DNA of 64,000 nucleotides from Reticulascus tulasneorum (Eukaryota; Ascomycota; Sordariomycetes; Glomerellales; Reticulascaceae). Location of the stretch: positions 1,798,001 through 1,862,000 of the forward strand of contig LSAX01000006.1 in the NCBI GenBank assembly GCA_001557505.1, read 5' to 3'. A model generated the notes under the pieces. The model was not told where the DNA came from, made no database searches, and saw only the letters and a list, made by a program, of their open reading frames with translations. Each line of letters begins with the position of its first letter. Positions within the stretch are counted from its first letter, which is position 1. Below are positions 9,372 to 20,456 of this stretch, piece by piece. The position numbers and the translations under genes were made by a program.

Positions 9372-10900
9372 CTTGGCCGATAGCGCGTGTTTCTGACGGT
9401 GGCGGGGATGTAGTGGTTTAGGTGGCTTGGTGCTGAGTTGCAATGCCAGAAGTCCCAAGGAGGAAGAAGACAGTTGAATAAGAGTGCCCGAGCCCTGAAG
9501 AAGAGTGGATGATCTCTAATGAGTCAACAAAGGTGTCGAGGCACGGGTATAAGTGGCAGTTGTTAGCGGAACAAAGGGCGGAGAGCGTGCGGTCGGGTCG
9601 GGTTCCTGGTGCCAAAGTCACGCGCACGATGATGATGATGAGGTGGTGGGGGGTGATAAGGCCAGATGGATAACGCTGTTTCCGAGGATTAAGCGCTTGG
9701 GGCGGGTAAAGTCGGTCCCAATATATCGGGTCAGAGAACCAGGTCTGATCAACTGCGGCCTAGTCTGAAGACCTAAAGGCCGAACTGTGTTGCCGTACGA
9801 AAACATCCAATGGCTAGAGTCAGTGCAATGGCGCGAATAGGGCCGTGTTCAGCAAGCGTTGAGCCACGACGTTGATGATAAGTCCATATGCGTGGTTCTG
9901 TTGATAAAGGAAAGCTTATTCAACATTCGACAAAATAAACATGAACCACTCGGTTGATGTCCCGGTACCGTCCACGCATACTATCTTTAGCTTGCCTGCT
10001 ATGAAGATTTGCTAGACTCCTGTCACTATCACGAAGTAATCCCCCGCCGGGGGGGAACAAATGAGTGAGAGGAAACCATTGGATGAGTAGATTACCATAT
10101 AGAAGTAAGAGTCATAGCCCTAGGTTGGTAAATAGGTTACTCTATATATTTACTTTGAAAGACTGTCTTCTGTAGTGGTGCTCTTTCTTCCCTATGTCCC
10201 GCCGAGTTTGCCGTGCAGGATGCTTTTGAATGAACTCACCTATCCGGTTTCTCGTGCTGTCACAAGGGATAGCTTCTGAGAGGCTTGAAGTCTTGTGTTC
10301 TCTAGGATAACGCTATGATTGTTGACCATATTCGACTTCAGGCACAACTTATCTGATATGGGTTTGCTTCCTCAACTTAACTCACCTTACCTTGATTCGA
10401 TGGGCGTACCAGCTCCCGACTAACGACGGGTTAAGAGGCCTGGGGTTTGCCTCGTGCCTCGGTCATCCTGACACGGGATCTGTCCAGCACCCTGCTTCAG
10501 GTACGTACCCTCAACCAGCTCCCCCACAAGCCTCCGCTATTGGACGGGCCACCGCCCCAAATCCCCCCCAATTCAGCAGCCAGCCCACTGGAAACCTGAA
10601 GGCTGTGTGCGGTATAACGTGCCCGTGAAGGCGGTACTCGCTCAGCTGTGCGTGCATGAGCGGGCCGCGTAGGGTGAAAAAAGGACACCCACGGCAATTT
10701 CTGAAGATACTCAATTATACGCAGCAAAAACCATCATGACTTGGAGAATAAAAGAAGCGCTTCGCCCTAATCATGGCAAATCTTAGAACTTCATTTCTTA
10801 CAATCTTACCTGGATCGCGCGATTGACCGCGCATTTATTTTCTTCCACTTTCTGCAATTTTGGTGTTTCGACCAAGTTATTTCATTCTATTCGCTGGACC
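9372..10900. other. Intergenic region UBC8 / panB
   Basis: This 1.5-kb spacer lies between divergent genes. Short ORFs here (up to 78 codons) show no family motif. A His/Asp-codon-rich GATGATGATGATGAGG run lies near 9628-9643. I see no RNA gene. It should contain the promoters of both flanking genes. Confidence 0.55.
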
Positions 10901-11992
10901 ATGTCGACCGCCCTTAGAAGTACGCTTCTGCGCAAGTCGTGTGCCGCCTCCTTGGTGGTACGCTGCACACGACCAGCCTTGGCCGCCACCACACCCTTCT
11001 ATTCGTCGCTGGGCCAGAGCCAAACGACACAGGCTCGGTATAGCTCTCATTCGCCCATGGGCGGATCGACTCAGCAATCAAGGAAGAAAGTCACGATTGG
11101 TACTCTGCGCAGCTTGTACAAGAAGCGGGAGCCAATCACCATGATCACTGCTCATGACTTTCCCAGTGCACATGTCGCCGATGCTGCCGGCATGGACATG
11201 GTCCTCGTCGGGGATAGCTTGGCCATGGTTGCGCTGGGGATGGAGGACACAAGTGAAGTCTTACTGGAAGAGATGCTGCTGCATTGCCGGTCCGTTGCAC
11301 GGGCTACCAAAGGAGCCTTCACTGTATGTTCATACTACTTCTAACTCCCGCCCCTGAAGCCCTTATTGACGGCTGCGTAGGTTGGCGACCTCCCAATGGG
11401 GACCTATGAGATTGCGCCAGAACAGGCCTTGGAGACTGCTATCCGCTTCATCAAAGAGGGCAGGATGCAATCTGTCAAGCTTGAAGGTGGCAAGGAAATG
11501 GCTGCAACCATCCGCAAGATCACCACAGCCGGCATCCCGGTGCTTGGCCATGTGGGCTTGACCCCTCAACGGCAAAACGCATTGGGCGGCTTCAGAGTCC
11601 AAGGCAAGACATCGAACGGGGCCCTAAAGGTCCTTGAAGATGCCCTGGCTGTTCAGGCTGCCGGTTGTTATGCCCTCGTTCTCGAGGCGGTACCCGCAGA
11701 GGTGGCCAGCCTTGTGACCGAGAAGCTTTCAATCCCGACGATCGGAATCGGCGCTGGCAACGGCTGCTCCGGCCAGGTCCTGGTGCAAGTTGATATGACT
11801 GGGAACTTTCCGCCAGGCCGGTTCTTGCCCAAGTTCGTCAAGCAGTACGGCAACGTCTGGGGTGAGAGTTTGAAGGCCATCGAATCCTATCGGGATGAGG
11901 TGAAGAGCCGTCAGTATCCTGCGCCAGAACACACATATCCCATTCCGAAGGAGGAGCTTGAGGCCTTCGCCAACACTGTAAAGAATTTATGA
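10901..11992 (+). CDS. panB: 3-methyl-2-oxobutanoate hydroxymethyltransferase (ketopantoate hydroxymethyltransferase)
   Basis: Two exons, 10901-11323 and 11381-11992 (57-bp intron, phase 0), give 344 residues. The enzyme transfers a hydroxymethyl group from methylene-tetrahydrofolate to 2-oxoisovalerate, the committed step to pantothenate and CoA; the yeast orthologue is Ecm31. Family motifs are present: KKREPITMITAHDFPSAHVAD, MVLVGDSLAMVALGMEDT, VGDLPMGTYE (first residues of exon 2), VKLEGG, GIPVLGHVGLTPQ, LVLEAVPAE and GIGAGNGCSGQVLV. About 60 residues precede the catalytic domain. They are rich in Arg, Ser and Ala and free of acidic residues, a good mitochondrial presequence. The ATG at 10901 is chosen because it begins this leader; an in-frame ATG at 10823 would prefix 26 Phe/Ser-rich residues. 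The enzyme should act as a decamer with a divalent metal (family knowledge). Confidence 0.95.
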
Positions 11993-12141
11993 GCAGCTGC
12001 AATAGTCAGCGGCGCGTGCATCAGCATGGGTAGGCGGTGTGGGGTTGCATTACTGGCGTCAGGCATTGGGAGCATATGCATTTCATCAGGCGTAGTGTCG
12101 ATATCATGAGTTTAGATACCATCATGTCAGGTTGGTAGCAC

Positions 12142-12656
12142 TCAGCCGAAGGCGGGAGTCATAGAATAAACAACTACAAGTTGATCACTCGAGTTCTTGA
12201 AGCACTGCATCTAGTCATTAGTCTTGGTAACATCACTGGAGCTCATGGTAAAATCCTCAATCTCACCCGGTGCAAGTTACCGACAATCTCATCCAGAGAC
12301 GGCGCAAACGAGCTGTTGACGTAGAGAAACACACTATCGGTGTCCTGGACTCTCAGCACCCTCCGCAGATAAGAGACAACGGCCTCGAACTTCTGCGTCG
12401 AGCTGATCTTGCAAACCTCCCGGTTGAGACTGGGTGCGTTGCCGATAGCCTTGAATCTGACGATAACTTTGTCCTGCAGAAACTCGCCCGCTGTGGCGAG
12501 TGCTGACGTCGCGTCTCGGGGCAGCGAGGTCAGGATTGCCGAAGCGGACATTGTGAGCGGTATCTCTGGCGAGGATGGCCGGTCCGGTATGGGTGAGGCT
12601 GGAGGCGACGGAGAGTCTGATTTTGGAGGTGGGGAGGATGGGGCGTTGGAAGCCAT
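12142..12656 (-). CDS. ATG12: Ubiquitin-like autophagy protein Atg12
   Basis: Two exons, 12656-12267 and 12204-12142 (62-bp intron, phase 0), encode 150 residues. Atg12 is conjugated through its C-terminal Gly to Atg5 by Atg7 and Atg10; the conjugate with Atg16 promotes Atg8 lipidation during autophagosome formation. The N-terminal 45 residues are a Ser/Pro-rich tail. The ubiquitin-like fold follows: [54 protein letters not shown]. The second exon supplies [20 protein letters not shown], with the essential terminal Gly immediately before the stop. Without splicing the frame would end early as VRLRILP, so the intron is well supported. The gene lies tail-to-tail with panB, with about 150 bp between stops. 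Confidence 0.95.
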
Positions 12657-13682
12657 CTCTGATATGGTCTACTTTCCTTTCTTTAGTCTGGAGTAATACG
12701 CTGGCTCAGAAGACAGAGTGAAGAAATCGGTGTTTTGTAAGAAGCTGGCAGTTGGGACTGGATACGTGATTCCTCGGATGTCATTGTGACTGAGGCTGAG
12801 TTCAATTCTCAGGACATCCGTGATATCTTACCCATGGTGGGGCAGGTGCCTACGTGTTGCAGAACGCCTAACAATTAGAGCGCCAATCGCTATGAAGCAA
12901 GGCCAAATAAGCCGCCGGCCTGGAATCCAAGGTTCCGTCTGCGATGTGGAGCGCCGGCATACTTGAGCTAGTGCTTCCGCTCTGCACATTGTCCACTGTC
13001 ATTTGCGATCACCTCATGGCACCCCAAACCAAGGTTGAGATGGCGAATAACCCCTCGAATACCGTGAAGCAAATCACCATAATGTATAAGTTCCAAACCC
13101 TCCATTTGCATTCGTTAACATACAGTATACACATATATAAACTGCTCAGTATATCTACACCCACTCACACCGTTTCATGGAATGAGCGGCCATGCTATTC
13201 CTGACAGTCATAGTCTCCCAGGTTTCCCTCCTCCACGCCGTCGACGCTCCATCATGCTCGCATCAGTCAATCAATTATGCATTGCTCCATCTCAACCCCA
13301 TAGTGACCACCGGGACTCGCCAAGTCCTCAGCCTAAAAGTAAATAAAAAAACGAATAAACCCTGACCATTGTGGTATAAATGCTCCATGCCGGACGCCGG
13401 TTTTGCATGCAGTGCCTGTAGTGCGGATCGACAGAATCGAGAGTGAAAAGAACAAAAAATCAAACAGAATTTGAGCCCGACCTTCCGAGTAAAGACTCAA
13501 GTTCATCCGGGAAAGAAATGAAAAGAGGCTGTGGTGGATCAAGGGGAGCCGGGAGTGTTATAGTCCTTAGCCACATGCCGAGTATGGTGGGACTGTGGTT
13601 AAGTATCGATATTGAGGAGGATTCGAGTTGTGAGTCGTGAGTCGGAAGAGATAGATCCCAGGTGGACTGTTCAACGACCCTT
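12657..13682. other. Intergenic region ATG12 / DBF4
   Basis: A 1.0-kb spacer upstream of ATG12 and downstream of DBF4. Several short ORFs of 60-86 codons have no recognisable motif. The sequence around 13080-13160 is A/T-rich. I see no gene. Confidence 0.5.
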
Positions 13683-15778
13683 CTAGTGGTCGTCCTCTCC
13701 ATCATCCTCAGCGTTTGAGTACTTTGATACCCGCGTCAATTGCGAGAGAAGATCGTCTAGTTCTGCCCAGTTGTCCTCGGATTCTGCAAATCTGCGGTGC
13801 TTTCGTGACAGGATGTGCTAAATCATTGTTAACATTGCCCCAGACCGCTTCCGCGGATTTGTCACTTACTTCATCAAAGTCCTTGAATTTGTCCTGGCAG
13901 TTCTCGCAATAGCCGGGTTTGAGGTCTCGCTTGCTCTTCTGCGGCGGGGCTTGCGCTTGGGACCTGGAACTTGTCCTCGCATGCTTTCCGCCTTCATTTG
14001 AGGCGCCTTCCTCAATAAGATCCAACCGTCGATTTGTGGCTCTTCCGAGACTCGCAGATCGGCTCGACGTGACATCTAAACTCATCTCCGTAAGACGGCG
14101 CGAGCTCAGGTCCTGCGAATTCGAAGCACTCCTTTGCAAGACCTTGCGTTGAAGGCCATGGACCTCCTTACTGGTACCTGCCTTGGCACCATTGATACCC
14201 GACGTCGACGAGATCATCTGCGATCGAATGGCCGAGGTGATGTTGGAGGGCTGTACTCCAGATGCAACTGGTTCTCCAGCGAAGAGACGTCCGGCACCTG
14301 CCCGGCTCGTAAAAGCATTTTGAGGGCGGAAGTCGATCTGCTTGGAAGAGAAGGTCTTGGGAGGGTTGAACATCTCCATTGGCTTCACTCCAGTGCGCAC
14401 CCTGTTGTGGCCATCCTGCATCTCGGTCAAGGTGCGTTTGCCCGTGATAACCTTGGGAGCAGGCATCTCTGGTGGTTGTATAGCAGGCCGTGTCTCGACA
14501 GGAGCTTTGGCCGCCCGCTCCTTCCCTTGTGCTTGTGGTTTACGGCTCGCCTTATCGGCGACCTCAACTTCCTCCACAAACGGGCAGCGACCATCCGTCA
14601 CCGTGCGAAACTGAGGCCATTCACCCTCGTACTTCTGGTTAGCCTTGGGGTACTCCCTGACCATGATTGGCTTTTGCTTTTCGTCAATGTCGTACACATA
14701 AATGTATGGCCCTTTGAAGTGAACCAGCTCTCGACTAACGACAGTTGGATCCCGGTCAGATGGTCCGTTGAGTCTTTCGTGTTGCAGGAGCTGCAGTAGA
14801 TTGGGCTCCTCTGTTACCTTGTTGGTCCCGGTCGTGTTGCGAACGGTTCCAGGCTTTGTCCCGTAAGACGCGATAACGTATGGGTCTGGCTCCATCAGGT
14901 ATTCTAACATTCTACGAAACTTCTCCAAATGCCAGATCTTCTTTCCCATTTCCCGAGCCTTATGCAACACATCCGTATTACGCGTTGGGTTTGTGCGCCG
15001 AACGCTGTCGTCCTGGGGCTGCGTGTGAGCTCGTCTGGTCGCACTTTCAAGCAAGAGCCGACGTCGAACATCTGTTGAGCGATCCAACAGCGAGGGATTG
15101 ATTGTCTGGGGCTGCTCGTCCGATTCGGTCTCCTCATGAAGGGAGTCGTGTAAGTCAGCTTGCCCGCTTTTCTCGGCAGGAGGGATCGGCCGAGTGGTGA
15201 CGACGTGTGTGATGTTGTTTGAGAAGAACCTCTCCTCTCGCTAATAACCAGGCAAATGTCAGTTTGGGTTGGGACAGCCGCCACGGTGACTTGGTGATAC
15301 GTACAGCTCCAAGCGAGGATGCCTGTTTAGACAGTTTGGCTCTGAGATCGTCCTGGATGCTCTCAAAGTAGAAAACCATACGAGGAAACCTTGTACGGTA
15401 CTCCTTCTGCCACTCACGGATCTTGTCCAAATTGGCCGCATCATCCTGCTGCTGCTGTGTCGGGCGTTCGCGTTCCTTTGCAACTGCTTGTCGTGTAGTC
15501 GTGCGTTGTGGGAGTTGACTCCGCGGGTTCTTCTGAGGAGACCTGAGAGGTCGTTGCGTGCCGTTCTCGAGCAATTGCTTCTTCAAGGGCGGCGGCTGGC
15601 CGTAGAGCTCTTCCCGCTGCAAGTTGGCGTGAGATCGCTTCTGCTTCGCTGCCTGTGCCAGAGCCGAAGCTCCTCGCAAGGGCGAGTTGGCGACATTGGG
15701 ATTACTAGACAGAGGGATTCGTCTAGTAGACATGGCAGAAATGCTGATGGGAGTCGGTGATAGGGATACAGCTGCCAT
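13683..15778 (-). CDS. DBF4: Dbf4/NimO-type regulatory subunit of Cdc7 kinase
   Basis: Three exons: 15778-15305, 15240-13870 and 13817-13683, giving 659 residues, about the size I recall for Aspergillus NimO. Dbf4 activates Cdc7 to phosphorylate the MCM helicase at replication origins. A BRCT-like motif N spans intron 1: EWQKEYRTRFPRMVFYFESI, then EERFFSNNITHVVTTRPIP. Motif M lies around FKGPYIYVYDIDEKQKPIMV and REYPK. The DBF-type zinc finger (motif C) spans intron 2, with Cys603 and Cys606 (GYCENCQDKF) before the junction and His616 and His622 (HILSRKHRRFA) after it. Basic, Ser-rich linkers separate the motifs. The start is placed at MAAVSLSPTPIS; an upstream in-frame ATG at 15859 and a downstream Met (MSTRRIPLSS) are alternatives. 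The last exon ends AEDDGEDDH. Confidence 0.93.
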
Positions 15779-16857
15779 AAGAAATGCCCAATCAAGATGT
15801 TTTGTGGGAAAAGGAAGGTTGTGAGTGGTGGGAGGAGGGGTTGCTCTGTGAACGAGCACGCGACGTGGAGGGCAAACACGTCAGGCCCGCGTACTTCACA
15901 GAGGCAGTATAGATGATGTTACGAAGGCATTGAAGTCCTGAAGAAGTCCCAGGGCGAGGACAGGAAGAAGAAAAGGTAAAGAGGAGGACTGGAGGCTTTT
16001 CGGATGGTTGTCTGACTTGCTTCTTTGGCGGTGACAGAGAGCGGAAGGACCTTGGGTGATAGAAGAGCTTTATTGAAAGGGTGTGTGTGTCTTGGTTTTG
16101 GCCCGGGTTCTGTGTTATGGGGGCAGTCGCGCTTGGGCGGGAGGAGGGACAACAGCACTAATCCCGGTTCGGAGCCTCGGAAAACACGCACAGACCACCA
16201 CCTTCTCCAGCAACCAGCTGCCATCAGGAACTTTGACTTTGGTGAGGTAAGCAACCGAAGAAAAAAAAACACTGCGAGTGTGGAGTGCTAATAAACAATG
16301 CAGGAAGGGGGTATTGATCCACTACAGTGAGCCACCTACACTGTAACACCGTGCCAGGTAATTAATCAGCCCAGTGCCCGAAGATTCAAGGTTCCAGGCG
16401 GCGTGGTCCACTGTCGCCTGACGCGTTCTACTGTGCTTCTAGCCTGAGTTTATAGCGTATCATCGCTGTATTTCGTCCCTAGTAGTAAACCTTTGAAACC
16501 ACTGGCGCGGACTAACTTAGATCTGAAGACATTTTACTACTGCAGCCGAGGCATTGAATACGGGCTATGTTCCGCATGAAGGCGAGAAGTAAGAACCTCA
16601 ACCAAGCACCATACTCCACTGATCTATTTTACCCTCGTGAGCGGTCAATAAAGGTCGCCATATCATACCCAGACGTCTCATCCTCTTGGTTGGATAGTGC
16701 AACAAGGCATAGTGACAGCCTCTCCAGCTCAATTCTCGTTATCTCGGCGAGACCGCATGAGGGGATTGCCAGCTTGGGTTCGTGATGACCTCATCCTGGC
16801 GAGCGAGTCAACGTCCAACCCTCGCTTAGTCTCCGACGCCATCCTAAAAACCCGGAC
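15779..16857. promoter_or_regulatory. Bidirectional promoter region DBF4 / ICP55
   Basis: A 1.1-kb spacer between divergent genes. It contains a GTGTGTGTGT run at about 16080-16089 and an A8-9 tract near 16260. No gene is recognised; the open frame at 15919-16272 (minus) has no motif. Confidence 0.5.
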
Positions 16858-18388
16858 ATGAAGCTCCCCAGGTCCGTCCCTCGCAGCTTTCGAGACTTGC
16901 ACCGGCCGGCACTTCTCCCAAAGCCGAGAGCTCAAATCCTCCATCGGAATTTTGCTTCCATATCTGCCGCGGATCTTCAGTTTGGTCAACCAGTCCATGA
17001 GACCCATCCTCACATTCTCAAGGCTGGCGAGAGTCAGTCAATCCCGCCAACACCATCAGGCTCATAACCCTTTTATCCCCTTTCCTCTCAACTAATGCGC
17101 GGATGCAGTAACTCCTGGCATCTCCGCTCAGGAGTATGCGGATCGCCGTGCCAGGCTAGCCCAGCGCTTGCCCGAAGGCGGCGTCGCCGTGCTGTCGGCT
17201 GCTGAGTTGAAATATCGGTCCGGTGCCGTGTTTTATCCTTACAGGCAGGAGACGAACTTCTTGTATCTCACTGGCTTCAACGAAAGTGACTCGTTGGCAG
17301 TCATACAAAACACCGGCAAAGAGCTCGGTGACTACTTCTTCTACCTTTTTGTGCGGCCCAAGGATCCCGTCGCCGAGCAATGGATGGGGCCGCGGAGCGG
17401 CATAGATGCCGCCACAGACATCTTCAACGCGGATCAGGCCGGCGACATCAACAAGATTGAGGCTATTCTGCCAGATATTCTCAAGGGCGCCACCAGGGTC
17501 TATACCGACGTCGAAAAGCCCAAGCACGGCCAGGCGGAGAGCAAGTTCTGGCAGCTGATGAAAGGCAACAAAGAATGGTTCCCATCCATTCAGTTGCCGC
17601 TCTACTCCCTTATGAACACCCTGCGAGCGACCAAGACCCCAGCAGAGATCGCAAACATGCGCAGAGCGGGCCAGATTTCCGGCCGAGCCATCACAGATGC
17701 CATGCGACGACAGTGGACCGGCGAGAAGGACTTGCAGGCTTTTCTGGATTACCGCTTCACCGCGGATGGGTGTGACGGTCCAGCCTACGTTCCCGTCATC
17801 GCGGGCGGCCAGAATGCGCTCTGCATCCACTACGTCTTGAACAACAAGATTCTTAAAGACGGGGATATGGTTCTTGTCGACGCTGGCGGTGAATATGGGA
17901 CTTACATCACTGACATCTCGCGAACATGGCCTGTGTCCGGGAAGTTCACGCCCGCGCAGAAAGACCTCTACAACGCTATCCTGAAGGTACAGCGCTCGAG
18001 CGTCTCCCTCTGCCGCCAGAACGCAAACCTTTCCCTCGACGAAATTCACGACGTCACCACCAACGGGCTCTTAGAACAGCTCAAGGACCTGGGGTTCGAC
18101 ATCTCGCACCGGACAATAGACACCTTGTTCCCCCACCATGTAGGCCATTACATCGGCCTTGACGTGCACGACGTCCCCGGGTACGGCAGAAAGGTACCCC
18201 TGCAGGCAGGCCACTGCGTCACAATCGAGCCAGGGGTGTATGTGCCTGATGATGACCGATGGCCCAAGCATTTTAGAGGCATGGGTATTCGCATCGAGGA
18301 CAGTATCTGCGTAGACGAGGATTCGCCGCTGATACTTACCACGGAGGCCGTGAAAGAGGTAGTCGACATTGAGGCTCTCCGGGGTTGA
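16858..18388 (+). CDS. ICP55: Mitochondrial intermediate-cleaving peptidase Icp55 (M24B aminopeptidase P family)
   Basis: Two exons, 16858-17032 and 17109-18388 (76-bp intron, phase 1), give 484 residues. Icp55 removes one residue from the new N-terminus of imported proteins after presequence cleavage, stabilising them. The first 40 residues are basic and hydroxylated (MKLPRSVPRSFRDLHRP...ILHRNFAS), a mitochondrial targeting sequence. The junction yields HPHILKAGEITPGISAQEYA, the conserved start of the aminopeptidase P N-terminal domain, followed by FYPYRQETNFLYLTGFNE. The pita-bread catalytic domain has the five metal ligands: Asp316 and Asp327 (VLVDAGGEYGTYITDISRTW), His405 (HHVGHYIGLDVHD), Glu432 (TIEPGVY) and Glu455 (RIEDSI). 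These bind two Mn2+ or similar ions (family knowledge). A cytosolic Xaa-Pro aminopeptidase is less likely, given the presequence. Confidence 0.93.
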
Positions 18389-18881
18389 CCCAAGTCCAAG
18401 GGGGAATTCATGTCCATGTAATTGTTTAATTAGAGTTTGAAGCCGTCGTTTTCAGACTGGCACGCCAGGGCTTCCGTGTCTAAGATGTTCAGATCTCTTG
18501 TGTCAGACACATTCAATCAGCTGCCTAGACAACGCGGCTTAAATTGTTCCATGTGTCTCGGTATGGCTAATGCTATGTTATATTAGGTACCGTGTTAATA
18601 TGGTATGCTGCAATTATATTGGCCATGCACCCGTGCAACGGAAGTGCATGGAAATTATTTCTCTTCGCACATGGAGTTTTGTATCTCTGTCTGTCATGCT
18701 TCCAGTATATCCAGATGTTGTCTGGGCCATGCCCTAGTACGCCGGTGTCTGAGTCAATATCCCGCCATTCATCTTCCATCCATGTTTAATCACCCCTTTA
18801 GGGCACCTGCCATCGTGTCATGTATATACAGTGTGATTCGCCGTTTGGCACATTTGCCATGTGGCTAGAGGATAGAATCCA
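18389..18881. other. Convergent intergenic region ICP55 / bHLH gene
   Basis: An A/T-richer 493-bp spacer holding two convergent 3' ends. No gene is seen. Confidence 0.6.
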
Positions 18882-20456
18882 TCAACAAAAGCCTCGGGGG
18901 TCGAAGAGTGTTCTGCTATAGATTGGCATGGGGAAAGGCTGTCTAGCCGAGGCGTTGAGGAGTTGTTCAAAAGCTTGCAGCCTCCTTGCTAGCTCCTGGT
19001 GTTCGCGCATGATAGCTCTATTCTTTTTTTCCAGATGATGTATGTATTCAGTAGCTTTCGTAAGAACCGTTCCCTGCAACCCGTGTCAGTCGTCCGCTCA
19101 GAGTTAGGATGGAAAGCAGCTACTCGCCTTGCTCACTTTAGGGGGACCTCTGGATTGGCTCTCGGCCTCTTCTTCTTCTGCGCCCTCGTCGGGTAATGAT
19201 TTTAGTGACGGAATCGCGTCCCGTAGCTCAGCAATTCGATCCTTAAGATTTGTCCGATACTTCTTCTCGATGTCGTTATGCGTTGTCCGGTCTCCGGCCT
19301 TCCCTTTGTCCTTGGACTTATCAGATAGTCCGGTGTTACTTCTTTGAAGGTGTGCTGGCTTCGTATCCCAGTCTGCAGTAGTATTTTTTCCCCTTGATGG
19401 TGGTGGAGGCATCGCCTTTTCTGGTACTTTCGAGATTTCACTCATGCTCGTTGTTGTTCTGTCGGGACCAAAGGCTCCTAAACTTGACGAGAATTCCGAC
19501 TCAAAATCCGCACCGGGACCAAAGCTGAATTCAGAGCCAAAGGAACTAGGTTTTCCAGTGTTCAGGGCTATTGCTAGCAGTTTCCGCTGCTCAGCATCAA
19601 ACATCGGGTTCCCTATTCCGAATAAAGAATCCATCCTGAGTCCGGCTTGCGGCCTCTCCCAGCTCAATGGCGTCGAGTACAACCCTTCTCTGGGTGGAAC
19701 ATCTGCCGGCGGTTGAGTGTCAATACTCGAAAGCTGCTCCCCAAGGTTCATAGACTCTATTAATTCTTCATCATCTGAAAGGGCATTATCGAGAGCGCTA
19801 TCGTCAGCAAAATCGTCGTCCTTGAAAATACTGCTAGTATACAGTCCAGTGCCCAGGCCAGGAGTGGTAGACAAGGGATTCAATCGGCTCGACGGTCTAT
19901 GAATCATTAGTACCCATCTAGTATATCTCTTTTATATTTAAGTATCCCAGGCTTACGTTGTGACGTTTCTGGTGCCAGTATTCCGCTTAGAAAAGTCTAT
20001 CTCAAAACTCTCGCCAAGCTTGCTGTCTTGATCATCATCATCAAATTGTATCCAGTAGTCCACCGAATCAAGCACCGATGGTTCCGGGGCTACCTTCACT
20101 CGTTTCCTATCATGCTTGTGTCGTTTTCCTGGCTCTGATGATGCCGGAGCTGCTCCCGCAAGTAGTGTACTCTTCGATTGTCCCAAGAACGATGACCCCG
20201 AGATAGATCCTCGGGAGGCATTAGTTGGCGCCGTTGATGGCTGAGCGAAGGAGAGAAGCGAAGCACTGGATGTCGCAGCTGAGGCTGATTCCGAAATACC
20301 AGCATCTCCCCTCAGTCCTTCCCAGAGCGATGTTTCCGCCGCTTTGGGAGTCACAGAAGATCTGGACTGCTCGACATCCTGTTCTACCGAGTTCGATGCC
20401 TGAGCGCTTGGCGCAGCGAAGTAGTCAAGATCCTTAAGAAGATTATCGTCCATCAC
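18882..20456 (-). CDS. bHLH-leucine zipper transcription factor of SREBP type, without membrane segments
   Basis: Three exons: 20456-19957, 19896-19128 and 19073-18882, giving 486 residues. The N-terminal 370 residues are Ser/Pro/Asp-rich with acidic patches (FDDDDQDSK, KDDDFADD, SDDEELIES), as expected of an activation region. The DNA-binding part begins at about residue 370 with RTTHNDIEKKYRTNLKDRIAEL. Tyr380 stands where most bHLH proteins have Arg, the hallmark of SREBPs that bind sterol regulatory elements. Helix 2 and a zipper follow (GTVLTKATEYIHHLEKKN, LARRLQAFEQLL), and the protein ends soon after at DPRGFC. There are no transmembrane helices, so it resembles Aspergillus SrbB rather than the membrane-tethered SrbA (inference). 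The donor of intron 2 is ambiguous: GC at 19127 keeps KVSK before GTVL, while GT at 19136 removes Val-Ser-Lys in frame. Confidence 0.85.
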
